A stretch of 64,000 nucleotides of DNA from JABDBE01 sp049585795 (GTDB taxonomy: Bacteria > Acidobacteriota > Terriglobia > Terriglobales > Acidobacteriaceae), in contig JBAVAQ010000085.1 in NCBI GenBank assembly GCA_049585795.1, positions 1 to 64,000 of the forward strand, written 5' to 3'. Shown in pieces: positions 15,204 through 24,361 of the stretch. The position numbers were made by a program, and so were the translations under genes. Under the pieces are notes generated by a model. That model was not told the DNA's origin. It ran no database searches and saw only the letters and a list, made by a program, of their open reading frames with translations. Positions within the stretch are counted from its first letter, which is position 1; every line of letters starts with the position of its first letter.

Positions 15204-18008
15204 ATGAATTACCTGTGCCGCCAGGAAAAACGCCCGCACAAGTTTGTGTTATTTATGGCCGCGATGATTCTGCTCGCGCTCGCCAGCGCCACTCCGGCCC
15301 TCGCCCAACAATGCACCGACGGTTGGACCGGAGCAGGAGGCAATGGTAATTGGAGCGACGGAGCGAATTGGTCGAACGGCAACGAGCCGGGCAACACTGA
15401 CAGCGTCTGCATAACGAACTCGGGAGCGGCAGTTTTGTTGGACGTCGGCGACACCATAGCCGACCTCGCCGTCGGCAGCTCCGACAGCCTGACATTCCCC
15501 ACCGTAACTAACGCGAGTCCTAGCCTCAACGTCAATGGCTCCTCACTCACGAACAGCGGCCAGATTATCTTGGCCGTTCCGGTGTCATTTGGCACGACGT
15601 CTTTGGGGTTCTCGTCCAGCGGGACGGTGACCCTATCCGGCCGCGGAACGATTACCCTGAATGCCAACTCCTTCGGCGGCGACTCTATCGGAGGTAGCGC
15701 GAAGCTGTTGAATAAGTCGACGATCCAGGGCGGCGGCGGCTTCGACATGACATTCACCAATGCCAAGGCCGGCGTGATCAACGCCAACGAATCCGGAGTT
15801 CAACTGGTCGTTGGACGCAACCAGGCCCAGGGCGCCTCAACCAATACCGGACTGATGGAAGCCACCAATGGCGGCCAGCTCGCGATGGGGAGCCTCACGC
15901 TGAGCAACGTTGGCGGGACAATTAAGGCGTCGGGTAAAAACTCCTACGTCCAACTCGAGGGCGAAGGTCAGGGCGGCGAAAACTTCACCGGAGGCACGTG
16001 GACAACCGCAAACGGAGGAGTGATTCAGGTTGTTGACAGCACCGCGCTCCTCGACGGCACGAATGGCAACACCATCACCAACTCCGGAACCATGCAGTTG
16101 GTTGACGGCGCGCCGCACCCGGGCGGTAATTTTCAGGGAACCATCAACAATACCGGGACCATTCAAGTGCTGTCGCGAGGCAACCAGGTCGGCTTGAACA
16201 TTCCTGGTGGCCAGACCTTTACGCTGACGGGCAGCGGCAGTCTGACCTTGGGGGATGGTACGAGCAACTCGTACAACAACCAGACCGGTATCAGCGGCGG
16301 CGGCACGTTCGTGAACCAGCAACTCGTCCAGGGAAGCGGCTACATCTTGAATCTCACCGGCTTCAACAACAGCGGCATCATCAACGCGAACGTTCCCACG
16401 GGTACGAATAACCTGCAGCTTCAATTGGGCCGGGCCGGCGCCAGCACCAACACTGGAACTATCGAGGCCAGCAACGGCGGAGTGCTGGTTGTAGGAAGCA
16501 CCACCATTAACAATACCGGTGGCACCATCGAATCGGTAGGCGCGAACTCTAACGTTTCTTTGGTGGGTTCTCTGGGGGGCTCAGGACTGACGATCAGTGG
16601 AGGCACCTACACCAGTTCTGGCGGGGGCGCCATCTACGGCGGAGGAGGGACGACGCTTGACGGAACTACCCATGCGATCACGAACTCTGGGACGTTCATA
16701 CTGAACGATGGAGGCGGCAGCATTACCGTTCAGGGCACGCTCAACGACACAGGAACCATCGAGGTTCTCTCTTCAGGAGATTGGGTTTACTTTCAGATGC
16801 CCGGAACGGGGAATCTCACCATCACCGGAAGCGGCAAGGTGATTATGGGGGATGGGACTGACAACTCCTATAACAATATGCTTATGTTCGGCAGCGACTT
16901 TGGCAGCAGCGGTATTCTCACGAACCAGTCCACCATCGAGGGAACTGGATTCCTTGGGGAGTATCTTCAGGGCTTCACTAACAATGGCATCATTAACGCC
17001 AACGTGCCGGTTGGCACCAATGGCCTCGCGCTCTTTGCGACCCGCATTAGCGCATTCCTCAACGCCGGGACCATTGAAGCCACGAACGGCGGCGAATTCG
17101 GGTTTGACCCTAACTATGGACTCAGTGGCAACTTCACCAATACGGGTACGCTCACGGTTGCCGCCCGCAGCGACATGAACCTGACGGATGGCAATTTTAC
17201 TAATCTCGCCAATGGGACGCTCAGCGGCGGCACCTATAACGTCGCCGGAACCCTCCAGATTCCCGGGAACATCACCACTAACGACGCAAAGATCGCACTC
17301 ACCGGGAAGGCGTCACAGATACTGAACCCCAGCACCAACGCTCTGACGGGGTTTCTCACCAATGCCGCCAAGGGCAGCTTTGACCTCAAGGGAGGCCAGA
17401 GCTTCACCTCCGCGGGCACATTCACGAACCAGGGAGCGATTGTCGTTGGTAAGGGCAGCACCTTCACTGTGGGGTCGGGCGGATCGTATCTGCAGACTGA
17501 AGGCAAAACTACCGTAAACGGCAAGCTCGCTCTCTCCAGCACTGAGGACTGGCCTGACGATTCTGCCTCCGACTCCGACCCTGCCGCTCCCGACATCCGG
17601 ATTGCCAAAGGCACGCTCTTGGGCAACGGCGGAACCATCGCGGCTCACGTCTCCTCGTCTGGAACGGTAATCCCTGCCGACTCGCTTACCACAACGGGCA
17701 AACTCGGCATCACCGGCGCCTACACCCAAACTGCCGCAGGTTCGCTGGATGCCAATATAGCCGGCGCCAGCTCCGGCCAGTTCAACGTGCTCAACGTCTC
17801 CGGCACAGCCACCCTGAATGGAACCCTGAACATCAAGCTGCTGAATAATTTTGTGCCATTGATTGGCGCTACCTTCGAGATCCTGACGGCGCGAAAGCTG
17901 ACCGGTACTTTCGCCACCGTGAATGGAACCAAGATCAATGACAGCGAGCACTTCACGGTAACCTACAACTCGGACAACGTAACGCTCACGGTGGTTTCTG
18001 GCGGCTAG
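15204..18008 (+). CDS. Secreted beta-helix/autotransporter-passenger-like adhesin
   Basis: A 934-residue exported protein. The signal peptide (…FMAAMILLALASATPALAQQ) ends near residue 33. The body is built of Gly/Asn/Thr-rich repeats of about 20-25 residues (GTIEASNGGVLVVG, NNTGTIQVLSRG, NNSGIINANVP, TNSGTFILNDGG) typical of right-handed parallel beta-helices in filamentous-haemagglutinin or autotransporter passengers. Residues ~890-934 (TLNGTLNIKLLNNFVPLIGATFEILTARKLTGTF…) match the end domain common to such proteins. No autotransporter beta-barrel is present, so it may be released or cell-attached another way. AAGGAGG selects the ATG at 15204. It is the first of three consecutive secreted-protein genes. 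Confidence 0.85.
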   Translation: MNYLCRQEKRPHKFVLFMAAMILLALASATPALAQQCTDGWTGAGGNGNWSDGANWSNGNEPGNTDSVCITNSGAAVLLDVGDTIADLAVGSSDSLTFPTVTNASPSLNVNGSSLTNSGQIILAVPVSFGTTSLGFSSSGTVTLSGRGTITLNANSFGGDSIGGSAKLLNKSTIQGGGGFDMTFTNAKAGVINANESGVQLVVGRNQAQGASTNTGLMEATNGGQLAMGSLTLSNVGGTIKASGKNSYVQLEGEGQGGENFTGGTWTTANGGVIQVVDSTALLDGTNGNTITNSGTMQLVDGAPHPGGNFQGTINNTGTIQVLSRGNQVGLNIPGGQTFTLTGSGSLTLGDGTSNSYNNQTGISGGGTFVNQQLVQGSGYILNLTGFNNSGIINANVPTGTNNLQLQLGRAGASTNTGTIEASNGGVLVVGSTTINNTGGTIESVGANSNVSLVGSLGGSGLTISGGTYTSSGGGAIYGGGGTTLDGTTHAITNSGTFILNDGGGSITVQGTLNDTGTIEVLSSGDWVYFQMPGTGNLTITGSGKVIMGDGTDNSYNNMLMFGSDFGSSGILTNQSTIEGTGFLGEYLQGFTNNGIINANVPVGTNGLALFATRISAFLNAGTIEATNGGEFGFDPNYGLSGNFTNTGTLTVAARSDMNLTDGNFTNLANGTLSGGTYNVAGTLQIPGNITTNDAKIALTGKASQILNPSTNALTGFLTNAAKGSFDLKGGQSFTSAGTFTNQGAIVVGKGSTFTVGSGGSYLQTEGKTTVNGKLALSSTEDWPDDSASDSDPAAPDIRIAKGTLLGNGGTIAAHVSSSGTVIPADSLTTTGKLGITGAYTQTAAGSLDANIAGASSGQFNVLNVSGTATLNGTLNIKLLNNFVPLIGATFEILTARKLTGTFATVNGTKINDSEHFTVTYNSDNVTLTVVSGG

Positions 18009-18084
18009 CTTCGCATTTACAAATCGATTCGACGAAATAATGAGCACACGCGGCGATCACGTTCGACGCGCAAAAGGAGAAAAA

Positions 18085-19764
18085 GTGAAGATCCCAAATG
18101 TTCCAGGTTGGTGCAGGCAAAGTTCCCGAGAGTTAAATTTCGCCACCCTACTAGTCGTGGCTGCCTTTCTCATGATCACTTCGAGCGTTTTGGGCCAAGG
18201 TTTCAAGATGACCCAAGTGAGTATGCCTGGCGCGCAGACCGGTACAACGTCTCCGTTCGGCGTGAACACTAGCGAAGCCGTCGTCGGCAACTACGGGGAT
18301 GGGGAAGGAGACACGTGGGGATTTTCTTTTATCAAGGGCAAATACGCAACCATCGCTCCGCCCTCCGCGTACACTTTTGCCCGCGCCAACGGCATCAACG
18401 ACTCGAATACCATCGTGGGTGATTTCCTTACCGACGGTGGCCGGTACCACGGCTTCGTCTATTCCGGCGGGACCTACACAACCTACGACGAGACCACGAC
18501 CGAATCGTGTGGAATCTTCGGCATCAATAGTGCCGGAGCCTTTGTGGGCGACGTCGGAAATCAGGGAGAGCCAATAAGGGGCTTCATCAATATCGGCGGG
18601 AAAAAGACGGAGTTCTACGGGAGCGGCACCGACTCTACGTATGTTTACGCCATCAACAGCGCGAACGAGGTCGTAGGCGTGTACTTCGATTCCAGCAATG
18701 TCCCGCACGGCTTTTACCGAAGCGCCAGTGGAACCATCACCGGAATCGCGTATCCAGGCGCGCTCCAAACCACCGCCTATGGCATCAACGATGCCGGCGA
18801 AATTACGGGCACCTACATCAATGCTTCTAACCTGCCGTATGGTTTCACTTACATTAAAGGTAAATATGCGACTACCGACTTCGCCGGCACGGCCGGGATC
18901 AACAGCAAAGGAGCCTACGTCGGCTACTACTGGGGCGTCCCGGACGGAACCGCCTCCGGTTATCTGGCCTCGCCACAGGCCTTCAAATTAAGCACCGTCA
19001 AAGTCCCCGGTAACCAGCAAGCACAACTCTGGGGTGTCAACAATTCAGGCGTTTCCGTGGGAAGCTACATCGCCGCTAATGGCAAGCAGCACGGCATGAT
19101 GATTTCCGGGGGCACGGTAAAGAACATCAACAATCCAAAGGGCACAACTACCACCTGCTTTGGCGTCAACACCAGCGGCGACGTTGTCGGCTTGTACACC
19201 GATACCTCCGGCAACCCGCATGGGTTCGAATACACGTCCGGAAAGTTCAAAGATATTAAGGGCCCCGCCGGTTCGCTCGCAAGTGCTGCCTTCGGAATTA
19301 ACGACGCCGGAGATGTTGCTGGTTTGTACGTCGACGGAAACGGGAACGCCCACGGTTTTGTCCTCAGCGCCGGCAAATACAAAACCCTGAATGTGCCAGG
19401 TGCTCAATATACGCTCGCCCGCGGCATCAACAGCGCCGGTCTGGTCACAGTGCAGTGGGGAGACTCAGGCGGCTACTTGCAGTCTTCGCTCTACAACGGC
19501 AAGAAGTTTACTTCGATCAACGTCCCGGGAGCTGCGTTGAACCAGGTCCAGGGCATCAACACCGCCGGCGATATCGTCTACTACATCTCCGACCCCTACG
19601 GCGTCGGCCACGGCGCAGTAAAAATCGGAAAAGACTACTACGTCTTCGACTATCCCAAGGGTTCCAACACCGGAGCTGGAGGTATCAACGATAGTAATTT
19701 GATCGTCGGCGCCTACAATCCGTCGGGCAAGACCACGCCGGAGGCCTTTCAAGGCACCGAGTAG
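18085..19764 (+). CDS. Secreted HAF-repeat protein
   Basis: A 559-residue exported protein. After a basic N-terminus comes a hydrophobic signal (FATLLVVAAFLMITSSVLGQG). The remainder is about a dozen ~45-residue repeats built on AxGINDAGxIxGxYxDxxGxxHGFxYxxGxYxTxxxPGA (for example FGINDAGDVAGLYVDGNGNAHGFVLSAGKY), the HAF extracellular repeat family, probably a beta-propeller-like fold. Its function is unknown. I choose GTG at 18085 because AAAAGGAG lies 6 nt upstream; the ATG at 18040 has no ribosome binding site. The gene starts 76 nt after the beta-helix gene, consistent with one operon. Confidence 0.83.
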   Translation: MKIPNVPGWCRQSSRELNFATLLVVAAFLMITSSVLGQGFKMTQVSMPGAQTGTTSPFGVNTSEAVVGNYGDGEGDTWGFSFIKGKYATIAPPSAYTFARANGINDSNTIVGDFLTDGGRYHGFVYSGGTYTTYDETTTESCGIFGINSAGAFVGDVGNQGEPIRGFINIGGKKTEFYGSGTDSTYVYAINSANEVVGVYFDSSNVPHGFYRSASGTITGIAYPGALQTTAYGINDAGEITGTYINASNLPYGFTYIKGKYATTDFAGTAGINSKGAYVGYYWGVPDGTASGYLASPQAFKLSTVKVPGNQQAQLWGVNNSGVSVGSYIAANGKQHGMMISGGTVKNINNPKGTTTTCFGVNTSGDVVGLYTDTSGNPHGFEYTSGKFKDIKGPAGSLASAAFGINDAGDVAGLYVDGNGNAHGFVLSAGKYKTLNVPGAQYTLARGINSAGLVTVQWGDSGGYLQSSLYNGKKFTSINVPGAALNQVQGINTAGDIVYYISDPYGVGHGAVKIGKDYYVFDYPKGSNTGAGGINDSNLIVGAYNPSGKTTPEAFQGTE

Positions 19765-19789
19765 AAAGCCTACGTTCCGAGACATAAAT

Positions 19790-19812
19790 CCCGCCGCGTC
19801 AAGCGCGGCGGG
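19790..19812 (+). terminator. Strong hairpin after HAF gene
   Basis: CCCGCCGCG (19790-19798), loop TCAAG, CGCGGCGGG (19804-19812) form a perfect 9-bp GC stem between the HAF-repeat gene and the next secreted gene. Only CTTT follows rather than a long T-run, so it may attenuate or stabilise mRNA rather than fully terminate. Confidence 0.5.
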
Positions 19813-19859
19813 GACTCTTTCGCACGACCGGGGACCCTAAAAATCCAAAAGGAGGATCT

Positions 19860-21365
19860 ATGATTCGCATTAGCGTTGTATGTGTGATCTTGCTTGTTGT
19901 TTGCGTGTCTCTTCCCGCCTTAGCTCAGCAACCGGCGACTTATACCATCACCTGTTCTTCGGGCACGGCATGCAAGAAGGGCACGGTGCCCATGTTTACG
20001 ACCGCCGGCGGGGCCTCTAAAGTGGACAGCTCGATCGTAAGTCAGTCCGGGACGACTATCACGGTTACCGGTTCGGTTAGCGCCAAGACCAACTACGAGA
20101 TCGGAGGCACTCCGTTTGCCTTCGGCTCGGTCGCCAACACCAACGCATTTCTGGGATTTGCCGGGAACTCCACGACAACGGCTGCGGGCAACACCGGTGT
20201 GGGCGCGTCCGCGCTCACCGCCATCACCACTGGAGAAAACAACACAGCCCTGGGTACTTCCGCGCTCAGCGCCAACACGACAGCCAGCGGCAGCTCCGCC
20301 TTCGGCTGGTCTGCGCTCGCTGTTAACACAGGTGCCCAAAACCAGGCCTTCGGTACCTCCGCCCTCTTTTCCAATACGACGGGTACGGCAAACTCCGCCT
20401 TCGGCCTCGCTGCTCTCCACGCCAACACAACAGCCAACAACAACTCGGCCTTCGGCTACGGCACCCTCTATACCAACACAATCGGCACCCAAAACGAGGG
20501 CTTCGGTTACGAAGCACTCTTCGCCAACACAACGGGGAACGGCAACGCCGCCTTCGGCACTGGAGCCCTTTACCAGAACACGACGGGCGGATCTTCCTCC
20601 ACGACGGGAGGCAACTCTGCCTTCGGCAACTTCGCGCTCTTAGCCAACACGACAGCCGGCGGTAATTCTGCCTTTGGCTTTAGCGCGCTCACTGCCAACA
20701 AGACCGGAGCCAATAACGTCGGGCTCGGCGCTGCCGCTCTAGCGAGCCTCGCTACCGGAAGCGGCAACATCGCCATCGGAACAGGAGCCGGAGGCAATCT
20801 CAGCGCAGCCGAGAGCAACGACATCTACATCGGCAACAGCGGAATCGCCGGCGAATCGAATGCCATCCGCATCGGCTATATCGGAACCATCACCTCGGCG
20901 TACATCGCCGGGATCTCGGGAAAAACCAGCGCTAACGGGTCGGAGGTTTTCGTCAACGCTGCAGGCCAACTGGGCACGGTGAAGTCCTCGCTCCGTTATA
21001 AACACGAGATCGCCGACATAGGCGACGAGAGCGACGTCCTGATGCAACTGCGGCCCGTGTCGTTTTATTACAAGCCCGAACTCGACGACACGCAAACCCG
21101 CCAATACGGACTGGTGGCCGAGGAGGTAGCCAAGGTAGCCCCGGAACTGGTTGTGTTCAACGAAGACGGTACCCCGGAAACGGTGCGTTACCACTTCGTC
21201 AACGCCATGCTCCTGAACGAAGTCCAGAAGCAGCAGCGGCGCATCGAAGATCAGCAGAAAGCCAACGAGCAGCAAAGGGACACCATCGCCAACCAGCAGG
21301 CAGAGATTCAAGACCTGGCGGCGCGTATGGCCAAGCTAGAAACCATGTTGGCCGCCAAGCCTTAA
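19860..21365 (+). CDS. Secreted trimeric-head protein with C-terminal S74 chaperone/peptidase domain
   Basis: A 501-residue exported protein. The signal peptide covers residues 1-22 (…VVCVSLPALAQQ). Residues ~85-320 hold about ten 20-residue repeats with the pattern NTAFGxxALxANTTGxxN, like YadA/Hia head repeats that trimerise. Residues ~380-460 form a peptidase_S74 intramolecular chaperone domain (SSLRYKHEIADIGDESDVLMQLRPVSFYYKPE...QYGLVAEEVAKVAPELV), known from phage tail fibres, where it trimerises and cuts itself off. The SxxRxK motif has the serine and lysine expected for self-cleavage. A Gln-rich coiled coil (NEVQKQQRRIEDQQKANEQQ…) ends the protein. AGGAGG precedes the ATG. Confidence 0.85.
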   Translation: MIRISVVCVILLVVCVSLPALAQQPATYTITCSSGTACKKGTVPMFTTAGGASKVDSSIVSQSGTTITVTGSVSAKTNYEIGGTPFAFGSVANTNAFLGFAGNSTTTAAGNTGVGASALTAITTGENNTALGTSALSANTTASGSSAFGWSALAVNTGAQNQAFGTSALFSNTTGTANSAFGLAALHANTTANNNSAFGYGTLYTNTIGTQNEGFGYEALFANTTGNGNAAFGTGALYQNTTGGSSSTTGGNSAFGNFALLANTTAGGNSAFGFSALTANKTGANNVGLGAAALASLATGSGNIAIGTGAGGNLSAAESNDIYIGNSGIAGESNAIRIGYIGTITSAYIAGISGKTSANGSEVFVNAAGQLGTVKSSLRYKHEIADIGDESDVLMQLRPVSFYYKPELDDTQTRQYGLVAEEVAKVAPELVVFNEDGTPETVRYHFVNAMLLNEVQKQQRRIEDQQKANEQQRDTIANQQAEIQDLAARMAKLETMLAAKP

Positions 21366-21535
21366 GCAGCGACTCGGCGGGGGTTAATTTTCAGCGGAGC
21401 GTGGCCGAAAGGCCGCACCCTCAACCCTTCGGATTCCGATTCCGAGGTTTTCATCAAAACTACGCTACGGTCGATTCAGCAATGGTTTAACTCGGTTTTC
21501 CCGGGCATATCTGGCATGGAAAGCCGTCCACAAAT

Positions 21536-21602
21536 GTGCAAATAATTGCACATTACCCTCACTCGTTTGCATCGCTAAGCGACAGATTCTTCGGGCTGCA
21601 AG
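21536..21602 (+). promoter_or_regulatory. Palindrome GTGCAA-N4-TTGCAC plus conserved downstream element (copy 2)
   Basis: GTGCAA (21536-21541), ATAA, TTGCAC (21546-21551) repeat the 16-bp palindrome seen at 15082. The downstream element AGATTCTTCGGGCTGCAAG (ending 21602) differs from copy 1 by two single-base gaps. The palindrome centre lies about 88 nt before the start site predicted from the sigma-54 promoter, a normal distance for an enhancer-type activator site. Confidence 0.6.
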
Positions 21603-21605
21603 GGT

Positions 21606-21620
21606 TGGCACAGGGCTTGC
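21606..21620 (+). promoter_or_regulatory. Sigma-54-type promoter
   Basis: TGGCAC (21606-21611), five bases, TTGC (21617-21620) match the -24/-12 consensus exactly, with the required 10 bases between GG and GC. Transcription would start near 21632, giving a leader of about 80 nt before the ATG at 21713. Confidence 0.7.
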
Positions 21621-21712
21621 CTATATTCAGGGCAGGAGCAGAAACAGGCGGGATGAACCCAAGAACTCAACCGCTCCGTATGATCTGTAGGTTCTTGAAT
21701 TTGGAGGGAAAT

Positions 21713-22024
21713 ATGATGAAAACTGGATTATTGGTTCTATGCCTTCTTTGCGCCAGCGCTGCGGCGCTTGCCCAAGCATCGACCGGCGGCGCACAGTTGA
21801 GCAGCGACGTACAGTTTGCGACCCATGCCGAACGCGCTGTTGCAACCCCGATGGCACTCGAGCAGAACCTTCTGGCAAGCTCCAGTTATTTCTTTGTACA
21901 GGGCGAGCGCCCGCTGTGGGAAGTACAACCCTTGTCGCGCCCTGTGCCTCTTGGCGATGTCGCCCGCATGCTTAAGAAAGAGCACGAAACTGCCAAGAAA
22001 GCTGAAATCGTTTGGAATAACTAA
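21713..22024 (+). CDS. Small secreted protein, unknown function
   Basis: A 103-residue exported protein. The signal peptide (MMKTGLLVLCLLCASAAALAQA) covers about residues 1-21. The mature part contains ERPLWEVQPLSRPVPLGDVARMLKKEHETAKKAEIVWNN, a short charged C-terminal helix reminiscent of small acidobacterial secreted proteins, but I know no named family. GGAGGG lies 6 nt before the double ATG; a longer in-frame ORF from 21536 would start inside the palindrome and has no ribosome binding site. It is preceded by a sigma-54-type promoter and a possible activator site, so expression is likely conditional. Confidence 0.7.
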   Translation: MMKTGLLVLCLLCASAAALAQASTGGAQLSSDVQFATHAERAVATPMALEQNLLASSSYFFVQGERPLWEVQPLSRPVPLGDVARMLKKEHETAKKAEIVWNN

Positions 22025-22085
22025 ATCTGCCTCGCAGGCGCAGCTCAGTCGAATTGCATGGCTGACGCCGCGCCTCCAACATTCG

Positions 22086-22112
22086 CCGGCCCGACTTTGG
22101 GTGGCCGGTTTT
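22086..22112 (+). terminator. Rho-independent terminator
   Basis: CCGGCC (22086-22091) and GGCCGG (22103-22108) form a 6-bp GC stem followed by TTTT, 60 nt after the small secreted gene. Confidence 0.6.
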
Positions 22113-22291
22113 CCGGCGCCCGCAATAATCCTCCTCGAATGATTGAGCCTTTTAGCGCCCAAGCCGCAAACATTTCTTCTGCCGCAGCCGTCTGAAGCCT
22201 GGCCTCTCGTCTTTGGCTTCCCTATAGCAACATGAGTAGCTCGCCTCGGCAGCTTCTCAAGCTGGACCGGATCTCGGAAGGGCGCGAGACT

Positions 22292-22306
22292 TGGCGGGCA
22301 TTTTGC
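22292..22306 (+). promoter_or_regulatory. Weak sigma-54-type promoter candidate
   Basis: TGGCGG...TTTTGC keeps the GG-N10-GC spacing (GG 22293-22294, GC 22305-22306) and the TTGC -12 box, but the -24 box is imperfect. A TATACT at 22309-22314 offers a sigma-70-type -10 without a good -35. It lies 163 nt before the ABC exporter start. Confidence 0.3.
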
Positions 22307-22468
22307 GGTATACTTCGCCCTCAAAGCGGGCGTCGATGTGTCACTCGGACGCAACGGATGTGTCCGCTCCGGAATTCCGGCAGCACAAGAGCGGAAATAG
22401 ATGAGCCACGCCCAGCAGGGAAAGAACTCAAACTCAAAGGCCTTGCCGATCGCCACGTGTGAGGCGGT

Positions 22469-24265
22469 ATGTGGCGACTGATTCGCCAGCTCATACGTCC
22501 TTACCGGGGCACTCTTCTCGTCATTTTGATGGCCATGATGGTCGAGACGCTGATGAGCCTCGCCGGCCCCTGGCCGCTCAAAATCATTCTCGATAATGTA
22601 GTCGGATCGCATCATCTTCCCACATGGTTCGATCGCTTTGTGACTTCGTTCACTGGTGGACTGGGGCCGGGCAAGATGAAAATCGCTGCCGTCGCGGCCA
22701 TGGGCGCCATACTCATCGCGATGGCGGGCTCGCTCGCTTCCTACATCGATAACTATTACACCGAGAGCGTGGGTCAGTGGGTGGCGCATGATCTGCGCAT
22801 GAGGACATATCACCATCTTCAGCGCCTTTCGCTGGCTTATTACGACAGCCATCAGACGGGCGTTCTGCTCAGCACCATTACTGATGACATTCAAACCATC
22901 CAAAGCTTCGCGTCCTCGGCGACTCTTGGCATTCTGGTCGATCTTCTAACCATCGTCGGGATGCTTGGTCTCATGTTCTGGCTTCAGTGGGACTTTACTC
23001 TCGTAGCCGTAGGCGTCACTCCGTTCCTGCTATTGTTCGTTTCACGGTTCAAACGGTCGGTAAAAAAAGCCACGCACGAGGTACGTCATCGCCAGGCCGA
23101 CATTGTCGCGGTAGTTCAGCAAGGGCTGGAATCGATGCGCGTGGTGAAAGCCTTCGGCCGGCAGGATCTGGAACAGGAGGAACTGAGCGAAGCCAGCCAC
23201 GCCACAGTCGATGCTGCGCTCAAAGCTCGTAGAGTAAAATCTCTGCTCTCGCCCGTGGTTGCTGTGACCGTGGCTTTATGTACCGCTTTTGTGCTTTGGC
23301 GCGGTGCATCGCTCATTCTGATCGGGACCATGACGGCGGGTGCGTTGATCGTCTTTCTTTCCTATCTCAGCAAATTTTTCAAGCCGGTACAGGATCTTGC
23401 CAAGATGACCAACTCCATCGCTCAGGCTGCGGTGGGAGTGGAGCGAATTCAAGCTATCCTCGAGACCGACTCTGTAATTCCTGAGCTTCCGAACGCCCGG
23501 GAACCGGAAGCCGTCCGCGGCGAGATCTCCTTCGACCACGTGGCCTTCGGATACAACCAAGACGAACCTGTGCTGCTGGATGTCAGCTTCACCGTCAAAC
23601 AAGGCGAGTTGGTCGGGATTGTCGGCACGACCGGCGGCGGCAAGTCTACTGTCGTTAGCCTGATCCCACGCTTCTACGATCCGACGTCCGGCTGCGTGCG
23701 CATCGATGGCGTCGACGTTCGCGAGTACAAACTGCATCCTCTTCGCAGCCAGATCGGTTTCGTGCTGCAAGATACGGTGCTGTTCCGGGGCACGATACGC
23801 GACAACATTGCCTATGGCCGGCCGGGCGCTACCCAAAAGGAAATCGGGGAAGCCGCACAACTGGCTAACGCTGACGAGTTCATTTCCCGAATGCCCCACG
23901 GTTACGACACCATGGTGGGTGAGCGCGGACTAACGCTCTCTGGAGGTCAGCGTCAGCGAATTGGGATTGCTCGCGCGATTATTCGCGACACGCCGATTCT
24001 TATCCTCGATGAACCTACCGCTGCTCTCGACACTGAATCTGAGCGGCTCGTGATTGAGGCTTTGGAGCGGCTTATGAAGGGACGAACCGTGATCACCATT
24101 GCGCACCGTCTCAGCACTATTCGGGATGCCGATAAAATCGTCGTGCTCAAGGCGGGCATCGTCGCAGAACAAGGCACCCATGAGGAATTACTGGCCCTCG
24201 GCGGAGTCTATGCTGAGTTGCACCACATACAGGTCGATGGAGTATCGGAAAAAGTTGCAACCTAG
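22469..24265 (+). CDS. ABC exporter, fused permease/ATPase (MsbA-like)
   Basis: A 598-residue half-transporter. Residues ~1-310 form an ABC type-1 transmembrane domain with six predicted helices (RGTLLVILMAMMVETLMSL, AVAAMGAILIAMAGSLASYI, ...). Residues ~345-590 form the nucleotide-binding domain: Walker A GTTGGGKST, Q-loop GFVLQDTVLF, signature LSGGQRQRIGIARA, Walker B ILILDEPTAALD and H-loop TIAHRLST. It would act as a homodimer exporting lipid, peptide or drug; the substrate cannot be told. Walker A has Thr-Thr-Gly-Gly-Gly where Pro-Ser-Gly-Ser/Ala-Gly is more usual, but the essential GKST is intact. GAGGCGG precedes the ATG. Confidence 0.93.
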   Translation: MWRLIRQLIRPYRGTLLVILMAMMVETLMSLAGPWPLKIILDNVVGSHHLPTWFDRFVTSFTGGLGPGKMKIAAVAAMGAILIAMAGSLASYIDNYYTESVGQWVAHDLRMRTYHHLQRLSLAYYDSHQTGVLLSTITDDIQTIQSFASSATLGILVDLLTIVGMLGLMFWLQWDFTLVAVGVTPFLLLFVSRFKRSVKKATHEVRHRQADIVAVVQQGLESMRVVKAFGRQDLEQEELSEASHATVDAALKARRVKSLLSPVVAVTVALCTAFVLWRGASLILIGTMTAGALIVFLSYLSKFFKPVQDLAKMTNSIAQAAVGVERIQAILETDSVIPELPNAREPEAVRGEISFDHVAFGYNQDEPVLLDVSFTVKQGELVGIVGTTGGGKSTVVSLIPRFYDPTSGCVRIDGVDVREYKLHPLRSQIGFVLQDTVLFRGTIRDNIAYGRPGATQKEIGEAAQLANADEFISRMPHGYDTMVGERGLTLSGGQRQRIGIARAIIRDTPILILDEPTAALDTESERLVIEALERLMKGRTVITIAHRLSTIRDADKIVVLKAGIVAEQGTHEELLALGGVYAELHHIQVDGVSEKVAT

Positions 24266-24361
24266 ATGCAAATTATCGCTGGCTTTGGTCTGTAGTTGCT
24301 CGGATCGTGGTTGTTCGATCGATGTGCTATCGCCGCGAGTGCATTATTCCCTGGAGGCAGT

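Larger units (their letters stand above)
21366..21712. other. Upstream regulatory region of small secreted gene
   Basis: This 347-base gap contains a GNRA-loop hairpin (GTGGCC-GAAA-GGCCGC, 21401-21416) just after the S74-protein gene. It then holds the second copy of the GTGCAA-N4-TTGCAC module (21536) and a sigma-54-type promoter (21606). No gene is seen. Confidence 0.5.
22025..22468. other. Intergenic region upstream of ABC exporter
   Basis: 444 bases. The first part holds a terminator hairpin (22086-22112). The middle is featureless. Around 22291-22314 are a partial sigma-54-type sequence and an overlapping TATACT. No gene is supported; long ORFs on either strand lack ribosome binding sites and family resemblance. 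Confidence 0.4.

Noticed and set aside
21737..22903. 388-codon minus-strand ORF
   Set aside because: It spans the small secreted gene and the start of the ABC exporter in antisense; the product has no domain.
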